Shown here piece by piece: positions 49,967 through 58,633 of a stretch of 64,000 nucleotides of DNA (within the stretch, counting starts at the first letter, position 1; every line of letters starts with the position of its first letter). Origin of the DNA: Streptomyces djakartensis (GTDB lineage: Bacteria > Actinomycetota > Actinomycetes > Streptomycetales > Streptomycetaceae); the NCBI RefSeq assembly GCF_014651075.1, contig NZ_BMWE01000003.1, forward strand, positions 248,001-312,000. Reading direction: 5' to 3'. The notes below the pieces were generated by a model. It saw nothing but the letters and a program-made list of their open reading frames with translations, was not told the origin of the DNA and ran no database searches. The position numbers and the translations under genes were made by a program.

Positions 49967-51943
49967 GTGTCAGACGTCCGTGTGATCATCCAGCGCGATT
50001 CCGAGCGGGAAGAACGCGTGGTGACGACGGGCACTACGGCCGCCGAGCTCTTCGCCGGCGAGCGGTCGGTCGTCGCCGCGCGTGTGGCCGGCGAGCTCAA
50101 GGACCTGTCGTACGCCCTCCGCGACGGCGACGAGGTCGAAGGCGTCGAGATCTCCTCCGAGGACGGCCTCAACATCCTGCGCCACTCCACCGCGCACGTC
50201 ATGGCGCAGGCCGTGCAGGAGCTCTTCCCCGAGGCCAAGCTCGGCATCGGCCCGCCCGTCAAGGACGGCTTCTACTACGACTTCGACGTCGAGAAGCCGT
50301 TCACGCCCGAGGATCTCAAGGCCATCGAGAAGAAGATGCAGGAGATCCAGAAGCGCGGCCAGAGGTTCTCCCGCCGCGTGGTCACCGACGAGGCCGCCCG
50401 CGAGGAGCTGGCGAACGAGCCGTACAAGCTGGAGCTGATCGGCCTCAAGGGCTCCGCGTCCAGCGACGACGGCGCGGACGTCGAGGTCGGCGCCGGCGAG
50501 CTGACGATCTACGACAACCTTGACGCCAAGACGGGCGAGCTGTGCTGGAAGGACCTCTGCCGCGGTCCCCACCTGCCCTCGACCCGGGCGATCCCGGCGT
50601 TCAAGCTGATGCGCAACGCGGCCGCCTACTGGCGCGGCAGCGAGAAGAACCCCATGCTCCAGCGCATCTACGGCACGGCCTGGCCGACCAAGGACGAGCT
50701 GAAGCAGCACCTGGAGTTCCTCGCCGAGGCCGAGAAGCGCGACCACCGCAAGCTCGGCAGCGAACTCGACCTGTTCTCGATCCCCGAGCAGATCGGCTCC
50801 GGGCTGGCCGTCTTCCACCCCAAGGGCGGCATCATCCGCCGCGTCATGGAGGACTACTCGCGCCGCCGCCACGAGGAGGAGGGCTACGAGTTCGTCTACA
50901 CCCCGCACGCGACGAAGGGGAAGCTCTTCGAGACCTCGGGCCACCTGGACTGGTACGCCGACGGCATGTACCCGCCCATGCAGCTCGACGAGGGCGTGGA
51001 CTACTACCTCAAGCCCATGAACTGCCCGATGCACAACCTGATCTTCGACGCGCGCGGGCGCTCCTACCGTGAGCTGCCGCTGCGCCTGTTCGAGTTCGGA
51101 ACCGTGTACCGGTACGAGAAGTCCGGCGTCGTGCACGGCCTGACCCGCGCCCGCGGCTTCACCCAGGACGACGCGCACATCTACTGCACCCGCGAGCAGA
51201 TGTCGGAGGAGCTCGACAAGACGCTCACCTTCGTCCTCGGCCTGCTCCGCGACTACGGTCTGACCGACTTCTACCTGGAGCTGTCCACCAAGGACCCGGA
51301 GAAGTTCGTCGGCTCGGACGAGGCCTGGGAGGAGGCGACCGAGACCCTCCGCAAGGTCGCCGAGAAGCAGGAACTGCCCCTCGTCCCGGACCCGGGCGGC
51401 GCCGCCTTCTACGGGCCGAAGATCTCCGTCCAGGCCAAGGACGCCATCGGCCGCACCTGGCAGATGTCGACCATCCAGCTCGACTTCAACCTGCCGGAGC
51501 GCTTCGACCTGGAGTACACCGGCGCGGACGGCGCCAAGCAGCGCCCCGTGATGATCCACCGCGCGCTGTTCGGCTCGATCGAGCGGTTCTTCGCGGTGCT
51601 CCTGGAGCACTACGCCGGTGCCTTCCCGGCGTGGCTCGCGCCGGTCCAGGCGGTCGGCATCCCGATCGGTGACGCGCACGTCGAGTACCTGGAGAAGTTC
51701 GCGGCGGCGGCCAGGCAGAAGGGCCTGCGCGTCGAGGTGGACTCCTCCTCCGACCGGATGCAGAAGAAGATCCGCAACGCCCAGAAGCAGAAGGTGCCCT
51801 TCATGGTCATCGCGGGCGACGAGGACATGTCCCACGGGTCGGTGTCCTTCCGCTACCGCGACGGCTCGCAGGAGAACGGCATCCCGTTCGACGAGGCCAT
51901 CACGAAGATCCAGAAGGTCGTCGAGGAGCGGGCGCAGGTCTGA
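49967..51943 (+). CDS. thrS: Threonyl-tRNA synthetase
   Basis: A 658-residue class II synthetase that loads threonine on tRNA-Thr. Domains in order: TGS (1-62, [20 protein letters not shown]), editing/SAD (about 63-240, with [20 protein letters not shown]), catalytic core (about 245-545, with [40 protein letters not shown] holding the zinc Cys353, and [20 protein letters not shown]) and the anticodon-binding domain (about 550-650, with [20 protein letters not shown]). Length is normal. GTG at 49967 has AGGAGA six bases upstream. It begins the chain thrS-HIT-...-pgsA-patA-pimA known from actinobacteria. Confidence 0.97.
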   Translation: MSDVRVIIQRDSEREERVVTTGTTAAELFAGERSVVAARVAGELKDLSYALRDGDEVEGVEISSEDGLNILRHSTAHVMAQAVQELFPEAKLGIGPPVKDGFYYDFDVEKPFTPEDLKAIEKKMQEIQKRGQRFSRRVVTDEAAREELANEPYKLELIGLKGSASSDDGADVEVGAGELTIYDNLDAKTGELCWKDLCRGPHLPSTRAIPAFKLMRNAAAYWRGSEKNPMLQRIYGTAWPTKDELKQHLEFLAEAEKRDHRKLGSELDLFSIPEQIGSGLAVFHPKGGIIRRVMEDYSRRRHEEEGYEFVYTPHATKGKLFETSGHLDWYADGMYPPMQLDEGVDYYLKPMNCPMHNLIFDARGRSYRELPLRLFEFGTVYRYEKSGVVHGLTRARGFTQDDAHIYCTREQMSEELDKTLTFVLGLLRDYGLTDFYLELSTKDPEKFVGSDEAWEEATETLRKVAEKQELPLVPDPGGAAFYGPKISVQAKDAIGRTWQMSTIQLDFNLPERFDLEYTGADGAKQRPVMIHRALFGSIERFFAVLLEHYAGAFPAWLAPVQAVGIPIGDAHVEYLEKFAAAARQKGLRVEVDSSSDRMQKKIRNAQKQKVPFMVIAGDEDMSHGSVSFRYRDGSQENGIPFDEAITKIQKVVEERAQV

Positions 51944-51957
51944 TCACACGGCGCACG

Positions 51958-51987
51958 GGCCCCCGGGGATGATCCCGGGGGCCTTTT
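51958..51987 (+). terminator. thrS terminator
   Basis: GGCCCCCGGG (51958-51967), loop GATGAT, CCCGGGGGCC (51974-51983) and TTTT: a perfect 10-bp stem. Confidence 0.9.
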
Positions 51988-52023
51988 GCCGTCCCCCCAG
52001 TTCGACGCCATATGCTGCACTGC

Positions 52024-52572
52024 ATGACGAGTGAGCCGGAGCAGCAGCTGGGAGTGGGGACGCAGGACGCGTTCCAGCGTCTGTGGACACCCCACCGGAT
52101 GGCGTACATCCAGGGTGAGAACAAGCCGACCGGCCCGGGCTCGGGTGACGGCTGCCCGTTCTGCTCGATCCCGGCCAAGTCCGACGAGGACGGGCTGGTC
52201 GTCAGGCGCGGCGAGCAGGTCTACGCGGTGCTCAACCTGTACCCGTACACCGGCGGGCACCTGATGACGGTGCCCTACCGCCACGTCGCCGACTACACCG
52301 AACTCACCGCGGGGGAGACCGCCGAGCTCGGCGAGCTCACCAAGCAGGCGATGACGGCCCTGCGCACGGCCTCCGGCGCTCACGGCTTCAACATCGGCAT
52401 GAACCAGGGCTCGGTCGCCGGCGCGGGCATCGCGGCGCACCTGCACCAGCACATCGTGCCGCGCTGGGGCGGAGACACGAACTTCATGCCGGTGGTGGGC
52501 CACACCCGGGTACTTCCCCAACTCCTGGCCGACACGAGGAAGATGCTGTCGGAGGCCTGGCCGACCAGCTGA
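52024..52572 (+). CDS. HIT-family nucleotide phosphorylase/hydrolase (AP4A phosphorylase-like)
   Basis: A 182-residue enzyme with the histidine triad HLHQHIVPRW (about residues 138-147), whose middle His attacks a nucleotide α-phosphate. GCPFCSIPAKSDEDG (about 43-57) provides a CxxC that could bind zinc. NLYPYTGGHLMTVPYRHV and GFNIGMNQGSVAGAGIAAHL are the core strands. The M. tuberculosis counterpart Rv2613c sits in the same place and cleaves AP4A. ATG 52024 has TATGCT (52011-52016) seven bases upstream and no Shine-Dalgarno sequence, so it is probably leaderless. The -35 would lie within the thrS terminator T-tract. Confidence 0.92.
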   Translation: MTSEPEQQLGVGTQDAFQRLWTPHRMAYIQGENKPTGPGSGDGCPFCSIPAKSDEDGLVVRRGEQVYAVLNLYPYTGGHLMTVPYRHVADYTELTAGETAELGELTKQAMTALRTASGAHGFNIGMNQGSVAGAGIAAHLHQHIVPRWGGDTNFMPVVGHTRVLPQLLADTRKMLSEAWPTS

Positions 52573-52594
52573 ACCCGGCGAGCTCGGGCCTCCT

Positions 52595-52673
52595 CAGCCC
52601 GTCCGGCGTTTGAGGACGAGGCCGTTCAGGCCGACGGGGGTCTGGGGGCGCAGCCCCCAGGGACTCAATCCAC
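52595..52673 (+). repeat. Dispersed Streptomyces gene-end repeat with terminator hairpin
   Basis: Begins CAGCCCGTCCGGCGTTTGA, then GGACGAGG, and ends GGGGGTCTGGGGGCGCAGCC-CCCAGGGA. I recognise the type as very frequent in Streptomyces genomes. CTGGGGGC (52642-52649), GCA, and GCCCCCAG (52653-52660) make an 8-bp hairpin between the convergent HIT and membrane-protein genes and may terminate both. Confidence 0.7.
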
Positions 52674-52710
52674 AACCGGCCTGCGGCTGAACAGTTCGAC
52701 CGCCGGAGGC

Positions 52711-54378
52711 CTAGGCGTCGTACACATCCGCCTTCTTCGGCGAAGCCTCCTGCACGGTCCCACTGAGCGCCGCCGACCGCGCCCCGAACTTCTCCACGTC
52801 CACCCCGTTCTCCCGCAGCACCTTCAACGCCGCCGCATGCACCACACGCAGCACAGGCGTCGCAGCCCGCAGCGCATCGTCCGCCATGAACCGGTGCCGC
52901 CACGGCTGATCCGCCCACGCGTGCCGCAGACCGAACGGCTCCGGAAGCGTCAGCTTGCCGCCGAGCCAGTTGAGCAACGGCGGATACCAGGTCAGCGGGG
53001 CCCGCGCGGCCAGCCGTACCACCTCGTCGGTGTCGATCAGCGGGAGCTTCACGGTGCGGGTCTCCCAGAACCGCAACGACTTCTGGACCGTCTTCTCCTT
53101 GGCCGCGGGTTTCTCGTTGAACAGCGGGTTGACCGGTCCCAGCGCGTGCCCCGTGACCTCGATGCGCAGGGTGTCGTGCAGCACGGTCACCGTGATCAGC
53201 ATCGTGATCACCAGATGGCCGTCCCAGAGCGTCCACTGCACGCCCAGGTAGTGCCGGTCGCCGCTGCCGAACTGCTGCTTGTTGCAGATGTCCTGGATGG
53301 CGTGCGTCCGGACCGTGTACGCGTCGACGTCCGTGCCGCTCGGCCGGGACACCTCCGTCGCCTTCTCACCGATCGGCGTGACGATCCAGTGCGTGATCGA
53401 CGGCTTGGGGAAGCCGCCGGTGTTGATGGACGTGCGCTCCAGCATGCCCAGGCCGCCCTGGATCGCCACGATGACGTCCCAGCTGCGGAAGGGATGGAAC
53501 TCCTTGCCCGGCTCCGCGGAGACCAGCTCCTCGGCCAGCTGCCAGCTGCCCCAGCGCGTGCCCATGCCGAGTATGCCCTTGGGCCCGGCGTAGAAGACGG
53601 AGTTGGAGCGCTGCTCGGCGCCGAGGCGGGCCAGTTCCTTGCGCACCTGCTCGGCCGCGTCGCCGGGGTTGCCCGGCACGGCCTCGGGGATCTTGGCTCC
53701 CACGCCGCCGCCGGCCAGCAGACCCGCCCAGCGCTCCCGCAGGTCACGGGCCGTCCGCTCGCAGATGTGCTTGGCCCAGAACCAGCCGACGACCGGCATG
53801 ACGACCGCCGCGCGCCCGTACAGCGCCCAGAAGCCCGTGAACGGCATGCGGACCAGGAACAGCACCGCGAGCGCGCCCACCGCGACCAGCAGGGTCGTGG
53901 CGAGGACCCCGGTGCGTTTGTCCTCGCGCTTGGCCATGGTGGTGCGCAGCGTGAACACCAGCAGCCACACCAGGAAGCCCGGAAGGAAAAGCACCCCGCA
54001 GAGCACCGTGACCGCCGAGAGCCAGTTGTCGCGGTCGCGGCGGATGCGGTGGGCCGCCAGACAGTGCTCCACCACGACCTGGGGCTCGATACCGAAGGAC
54101 TGGATGACCGGCGCGCGCTCGGCACCCAGCATCCGGTCGATGATCGCGCGGGAGAAGGCCTCCCCGAGACGGGGGCGGAAGATCTTCGCCCAGGGGCGCG
54201 GCGGTGTCACCTTCGACTGGTGCCACTCGTTGTCGGCGGCGAGGATCTTGGTGACCTCGTCGTCCCGGTACGCCGCGGCGGCCAGTGCATAGGTCGCCGC
54301 CGTCTGGCCAGTCGCACCCGCCAAGGGCACCTGGGCCCCAGGGCTGAAGTCGAATCCGTCCGTCACTGCCGCCCCCAT
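52711..54378 (-). CDS. Membrane protein of unknown function
   Basis: A 555-residue protein that I do not recognise. It starts with a small Ala-rich region (QTAATYALAAAAYRDDEVTK). A hairpin of hydrophobic segments follows (WLSAVTVLCGVLFLPGFLVW and TLRTTMAKRE; then TTLLVAVGALAVLFLVRM and YGRAAVVMPVVGWFWAKH, about residues 110-190). The remaining 350 residues are soluble, with WQLAEELVSAEPGKEFHPF, VDAYTVRTHAIQDICNKQQF and TWYPPLLNWLGGKLTL. No catalytic motif. ATG 54378 and GTG 54366 are both possible. The position between HIT and EF-G2 genes breaks the mycobacterial order of HIT-pgsA. Confidence 0.75.
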   Translation of the reverse strand: MGAAVTDGFDFSPGAQVPLAGATGQTAATYALAAAAYRDDEVTKILAADNEWHQSKVTPPRPWAKIFRPRLGEAFSRAIIDRMLGAERAPVIQSFGIEPQVVVEHCLAAHRIRRDRDNWLSAVTVLCGVLFLPGFLVWLLVFTLRTTMAKREDKRTGVLATTLLVAVGALAVLFLVRMPFTGFWALYGRAAVVMPVVGWFWAKHICERTARDLRERWAGLLAGGGVGAKIPEAVPGNPGDAAEQVRKELARLGAEQRSNSVFYAGPKGILGMGTRWGSWQLAEELVSAEPGKEFHPFRSWDVIVAIQGGLGMLERTSINTGGFPKPSITHWIVTPIGEKATEVSRPSGTDVDAYTVRTHAIQDICNKQQFGSGDRHYLGVQWTLWDGHLVITMLITVTVLHDTLRIEVTGHALGPVNPLFNEKPAAKEKTVQKSLRFWETRTVKLPLIDTDEVVRLAARAPLTWYPPLLNWLGGKLTLPEPFGLRHAWADQPWRHRFMADDALRAATPVLRVVHAAALKVLRENGVDVEKFGARSAALSGTVQEASPKKADVYDA

Positions 54379-54547
54379 CGCTGCCGCACCTGCATTGCGG
54401 CCTTCCCGACTTCCGCGCTCCGCACACCTGTTGATCAGGTCATCAGCGTATCGGCAGACGCCGGCGTCCGTCGGCGGGCGGCCCGCAAGCCGCTCGCCGC
54501 TGCGGAAAGGAGTCCCCAAGGGTGAACTTGGTGGCGCCGGGCGCCAA

Positions 54548-56746
54548 CTATGAGGCCGCGCGCGCCTCTTCGCGCACCCGTTCCGCCACCTGTGGCGGCA
54601 TCGGCTCGTGCCGCGCGTAGCGGCGGCTGAAACGGGCTGTGCCGTGCGCCATCGACCGCAGGTCGATCGCGTAGCGGCCGATCTCGATCTCCGGCACCTC
54701 GGCCCGGATCAGGGTGCGCCCGCCGGGCGTCTGTTCGGTGCCGAGCACCCGGCCGCGGCGCCCCGACAGATCGCTCATCACGGCACCCACGAAGTCGTCG
54801 CCGATCAGTACCGACACCTCGGCCACCGGCTCCAGCAGATGGATCTTCGCGTCCACCGCGGCCTCCCGCAGCGCGAGCGCGCCGGCCGTCTGGAACGCGG
54901 CGTCGGAGGAGTCCACCGAGTGCGCCTTGCCGTCCAGCAGGGTCACGCGTACGTCGATGAGCGGATACCCGGCGGCGACTCCCTTGGCGGCCTGGGCCCG
55001 TACACCCTTCTCCACCGACGGGATGAACTGCCGCGGCACCGCGCCGCCGACGACCTTGTCCACGAACTCGATGCCCGAACCCCCCGGCAGCGGCTCGACC
55101 TCGATCTCGCAGATGGCGAACTGGCCGTGCCCACCGGACTGCTTGACGTGCCGGCCGCGCCCGGCCGACCTGCTCGCGAACGTCTCACGCAGGGAGACCC
55201 GGTGCGGGACGACGTCGACCTGGACGCCGTACCGGCTGCGCAGCCGCTCCAGGGCGACGTCCGCGTGCGCCTCGCCCAGGCACCACAGGACGACCTGGTG
55301 GGTGTCCTGGTTCTGTTCGAGTCGCATCGTAGGGTCCTCGGCCACCAGCCGGGCCAGGCCCTGGGAGAGCTTGTCCTCGTCCGGTTTGCTGTGCGCCTGG
55401 ATCGCCAGCGGCAGCAGCGGGTCGGGCATCTGCCACGGCTCCATGAGCAGCGGGTCGTCCTTGGCGGACAGGGTGTCACCGGTCTCGGCGCGGCTCAGCT
55501 TGGCCACGCACGCGAGGTCGCCCGCGATGACGTGCGACACCGGCCGCTGCAGTTTGCCGAACGGCGTGGACAGGGCGCCGATCCGCTCGTCGACGTCGTG
55601 GTCCTCGTGCCCGCGGTCGGCCAGCCCGTGCCCGGAGACGTGCACCGTCTGGTCGGCGCGCAGGGTGCCGGAGAACACCCGGATCAGGGACAGCCGGCCG
55701 ACGTACGGGTCGGAGGACGTCTTCACGACCTCGGCGACCAGCGGAGCGTCCGGATCGCACGGCTTGAGCTCGCGCGGCTCGCCGTCGACGGTGGTGACCC
55801 GCACCGTCTCGTGCTCCAGCGGCGTCGGGAAGCCCCGCGTGATCAGCTCCAGCAGTTCCACGGTGCCGAGCCCCTGCCGGGAGCCCTCGGCCGCGGGGGC
55901 GGCGGCCAGGACCGGGAAGAAGGCACCGCGCGCGACGGCCCGCTCCAGGTCGTCGATCAGCGTCTTGACGTCGACCGGCTCCCCGCCCAGATAGCGGTCC
56001 ATCAGGGTCTCGTCCTCGCTCTCCGAGATGATCCCCTCGATGAGCCGGTTGCGCGCCTCCTCGATCAGCGGCAGCTGGTCCTCGCCCGGCTCGGACTCCT
56101 TGCGCTCGCCGGTCGAGTAGTCGAACAGCTTCTGCGACAGCAGTCCGATCAGACCGGTGACGGGCGCGTGCCCGTCCGGGGCCTGAGGACCGTGCAGGGG
56201 CAGGTAGAGCGGCAGGACCGCATCGGGGTCGTCCGCGCCGAAGGCCTCCGCGCAGACCCGCGTCATCTCGTCGAAGTCCGCGCGCGCCGCTTCGAGGTGC
56301 GTGACGACGATGGCACGTGGCATGCCCACGGCCGCGCACTCCTCCCACACCATGCGGGTGGAGCCGTCCACGCCGTCCGAGGCCGAGACGACGAAGAGGG
56401 CCGCGTCCGCCGCCCGCAGACCGGCCCTGAGCTCCCCGACGAAGTCGGCGTATCCGGGGGTGTCGAGAAGGTTGACCTTGATGCCGTCCCATTCGACGGG
56501 CACCAGGGAGAGCTGTACCGAGCGCTGCTGCCGGTGCTCGATCTCGTCGTAGTCGGAGACGGTGCCGCCGTCCTCCACGCGGCCCGCCCGGTTCACCGCC
56601 CCCGCCGTGAGCGCGAGGGCTTCCACCAGCGTGGTCTTGCCCGATCCGGAGTGGCCGACCAGCACCACATTCCGTACGGACTGGGGGTGGTCGGCCGCCT
56701 GTGCCCTGCCGGCGGCTCCGGGGTGTGTCTGTGCCTTGTCGCCCAT
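54548..56746 (-). CDS. EF-G-like translation factor (EF-G2 type) with degenerate GTPase motifs
   Basis: A 732-residue protein with the full five-domain layout of elongation factor G. G1 is intact (GHSGSGKTTL, 31-40), and G3 is DTPGYADF (95-102). The usual effector RGITI is replaced by RQQRSVQLSL, and the G4 motif NKxD by VTHLEAAR (148-155, THLE where NKxD is expected). The C-terminal part (SGGHGQFAICEIEVEPLPGG, KAHSVDSSDAAFQTAGALAL) is domain IV/V of EF-G. Actinobacterial EF-G2 is known to lack normal ribosome-dependent GTPase activity, which would fit. Start ATG 56746 follows GGAGGCAGGATC. It is divergent from pgsA, and is a paralogue of the main EF-G, not the essential copy. Confidence 0.88.
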   Translation of the reverse strand: MGDKAQTHPGAAGRAQAADHPQSVRNVVLVGHSGSGKTTLVEALALTAGAVNRAGRVEDGGTVSDYDEIEHRQQRSVQLSLVPVEWDGIKVNLLDTPGYADFVGELRAGLRAADAALFVVSASDGVDGSTRMVWEECAAVGMPRAIVVTHLEAARADFDEMTRVCAEAFGADDPDAVLPLYLPLHGPQAPDGHAPVTGLIGLLSQKLFDYSTGERKESEPGEDQLPLIEEARNRLIEGIISESEDETLMDRYLGGEPVDVKTLIDDLERAVARGAFFPVLAAAPAAEGSRQGLGTVELLELITRGFPTPLEHETVRVTTVDGEPRELKPCDPDAPLVAEVVKTSSDPYVGRLSLIRVFSGTLRADQTVHVSGHGLADRGHEDHDVDERIGALSTPFGKLQRPVSHVIAGDLACVAKLSRAETGDTLSAKDDPLLMEPWQMPDPLLPLAIQAHSKPDEDKLSQGLARLVAEDPTMRLEQNQDTHQVVLWCLGEAHADVALERLRSRYGVQVDVVPHRVSLRETFASRSAGRGRHVKQSGGHGQFAICEIEVEPLPGGSGIEFVDKVVGGAVPRQFIPSVEKGVRAQAAKGVAAGYPLIDVRVTLLDGKAHSVDSSDAAFQTAGALALREAAVDAKIHLLEPVAEVSVLIGDDFVGAVMSDLSGRRGRVLGTEQTPGGRTLIRAEVPEIEIGRYAIDLRSMAHGTARFSRRYARHEPMPPQVAERVREEARAAS

Positions 56747-57020
56747 GATCCTGCCTCCCGTGCACGGTGAGGTCACTGTGGGCGCGGACACGCGGGATCC
56801 GCGTGCGGTGCGGCTCCGGCGACGCCCGCGGTCATTCGACCTTCCCACTCCCGTCCCGGTGCGTCCATACGAACGGCGTGATCGCCCCTCACGGCAGCCG
56901 CTTGACGGTTCAACCGAAGGGGTCAGGGTGCCCACCCCTCGCCCGCACCCGCGCGTGGCTACGATGGGCCAGCCGGTGGCCAGCAGGGGCCAGACGGCGA
57001 CACCGACCCTCGGGAAGGCC

Positions 57021-57728
57021 ATGCTGAACAAGTACGCGCGTGCATTCTTCACGCGTGTCCTCACACCGTTCGCCGCGTTTCTGATCCGGCGGGGCGTCAG
57101 CCCCGACACCGTCACGCTCATCGGCACCGCCGGTGTGGTCGCGGGCGCGCTGGTCTTCTACCCCATGGGCGAGTTCTTCTGGGGCACGGTCGTGATCACG
57201 CTGTTCGTGTTCTCCGACCTCGTCGACGGCAACATGGCCCGCCAGCTGGGCCGCTCCAGCCGCTGGGGCGCCTTCCTGGACTCCACGCTCGACCGGGTCG
57301 CCGACGGCGCGATCTTCGGTGGCTTCATCCTCTGGTACGCGGGCGGGGGCGACGACCTCGTCCTGTGCGCCGTCTCGATCTTCTGCCTGGCCAGCGGCCA
57401 GGTGGTGTCGTACACCAAGGCCCGAGGCGAGTCGATCGGCCTGCCGGTCGCCGTCAACGGGCTCGTCGAGCGCGCCGAACGGCTGGTGATCTCCCTGGTC
57501 GCGGCCGGTCTCGCGGGCCTGCACGCGTTCGGTGTCCCCGGCATCCAGTACCTGCTGCCCGTGGCCCTGTGGATCGTCGCCGTGGGCAGCCTCGTCACCC
57601 TGATCCAGCGGGTCGTCACGGTCCGCCGGGAGTCCGCCGAGGCCGAGCAGGCCGAGCAGGCCGAGGCGGCGCAGGACAATGAAGGCAAGCAGCAGAACGC
57701 CTCTCACGGGAGCGAGGCGGCCACGTGA
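57021..57728 (+). CDS. pgsA: CDP-alcohol phosphatidyltransferase, phosphatidylinositol phosphate synthase type
   Basis: A 235-residue membrane enzyme with six hydrophobic helices that joins CDP-diacylglycerol to inositol 1-phosphate. The CDP-alcohol motif is DGNMARQLGRSSRWGAFLD and STLD (about residues 66-88), with all four Asp residues that bind two metal ions. The rest has TLIGTAGVVAGALVFYPMGE and LWIVAVGSLVTLIQRVVTVR. The first step of PIM synthesis follows from it, and patA and pimA lie next in the operon. ATG 57021 gives LNKYARAFFTRVL, as in homologues. GTGA overlap with patA. Confidence 0.93.
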   Translation: MLNKYARAFFTRVLTPFAAFLIRRGVSPDTVTLIGTAGVVAGALVFYPMGEFFWGTVVITLFVFSDLVDGNMARQLGRSSRWGAFLDSTLDRVADGAIFGGFILWYAGGGDDLVLCAVSIFCLASGQVVSYTKARGESIGLPVAVNGLVERAERLVISLVAAGLAGLHAFGVPGIQYLLPVALWIVAVGSLVTLIQRVVTVRRESAEAEQAEQAEAAQDNEGKQQNASHGSEAAT

Positions 57729-58633
57729 GCGCCCAGGACCGCCTGACGGACGCGCTGTACGGCCTCGGCTGGGGCACGGTCAAGAAGCTCCCCGAGCCGG
57801 TCGCCGCCCGGCTCGGACGGACCATCGCCGACCTGGCCTGGAAGCAGCGGGGCAAGGGCGTGCAACGCCTGGAGAGCAACTACGCGCGCGTGGTGCCCGG
57901 CGCAGGCCCCGAGCGCCTCGCCGAGCTCTCGCGCGCGGGCATGCGGTCCTACCTGCGCTACTGGATGGAGTCCTTCCGGCTCCCCGCGTGGAGCGAGGAG
58001 CGCGTCAGGGACGGCTTCGAACCCAAGGACCTGCACCACCTCACCGAGGGCCTGGCCGCCGGCAAGGGCGTCATACTCGCCCTGCCGCACCTGGCCAACT
58101 GGGACCTGGCAGGCGCCTGGGTCACCACGGAGCTGGGCATCCCCTTCACCACGGTCGCGGAGCGCCTGAAGCCGGAGAGCCTGTACGACCGGTTCGTCGC
58201 CTACCGCGAGGGCCTCGGCATGGAGGTCCTGCCGCACAGCGGGGGCACCGCCTTCGGCACCCTGGCCCGGCGGCTGCGCGACGGTGGCCTGGTGTGCCTC
58301 GTCGCCGACCGTGACCTGTCCGCCTCCGGCGTAGAGGTCGGCTTCTTCGGCGACACGGCCCGGATGCCGGCCGGACCGGCTCTGCTCGCCCAGCAGACGG
58401 GCGCCCTGCTGCTGCCCGTCACGCTCTGGTACGACGAGTCGCCCGTGATGCGGGGTCGCGTCCACCCGCCGGTGGAGGTGCCCGAGTCGGGCACGCGCAC
58501 CGAGAAGACGTCTGTCATGACACAGGCGCTGGCCGACGCCTTCGCCACCGGGATCGCCGACCACCCGGAGGACTGGCACATGCTGCAGCGTCTGTGGCTC
58601 GCGGACCTCGACCCCGCGAAGGGAACCTCGTGA
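57725..58633 (+). CDS. patA: Phosphatidylinositol mannoside acyltransferase
   Basis: A 302-residue member of the HtrB/MsbB-type acyltransferase family. Residues about 115-125 are LALPHLANWDLAGAW, with an H-x4-D-like catalytic pair (His, Asp) seen in this family, and the later block is VCLVADRDLSASGVEVGFFG. ERLKPESLYDRFVAYREGLG lies between. It acylates a mannose of phosphatidylinositol mannoside at the inner face of the membrane, as PatA does in mycobacteria. GTG 57725 overlaps the pgsA stop, and its own TGA overlaps the start of pimA. Confidence 0.92.
   Translation: MSAQDRLTDALYGLGWGTVKKLPEPVAARLGRTIADLAWKQRGKGVQRLESNYARVVPGAGPERLAELSRAGMRSYLRYWMESFRLPAWSEERVRDGFEPKDLHHLTEGLAAGKGVILALPHLANWDLAGAWVTTELGIPFTTVAERLKPESLYDRFVAYREGLGMEVLPHSGGTAFGTLARRLRDGGLVCLVADRDLSASGVEVGFFGDTARMPAGPALLAQQTGALLLPVTLWYDESPVMRGRVHPPVEVPESGTRTEKTSVMTQALADAFATGIADHPEDWHMLQRLWLADLDPAKGTS

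Noticed and set aside
49970..51835. 621-codon minus-strand frame opposite thrS
   Set aside because: Antisense shadow of a complete threonyl-tRNA synthetase.
58594..58629. Upstream ATG of pimA (MARGPRPREGNL extension)
   Set aside because: It lies inside patA. The GTG at 58630 gives the normal N-terminus and the GTGA overlap seen throughout the operon.
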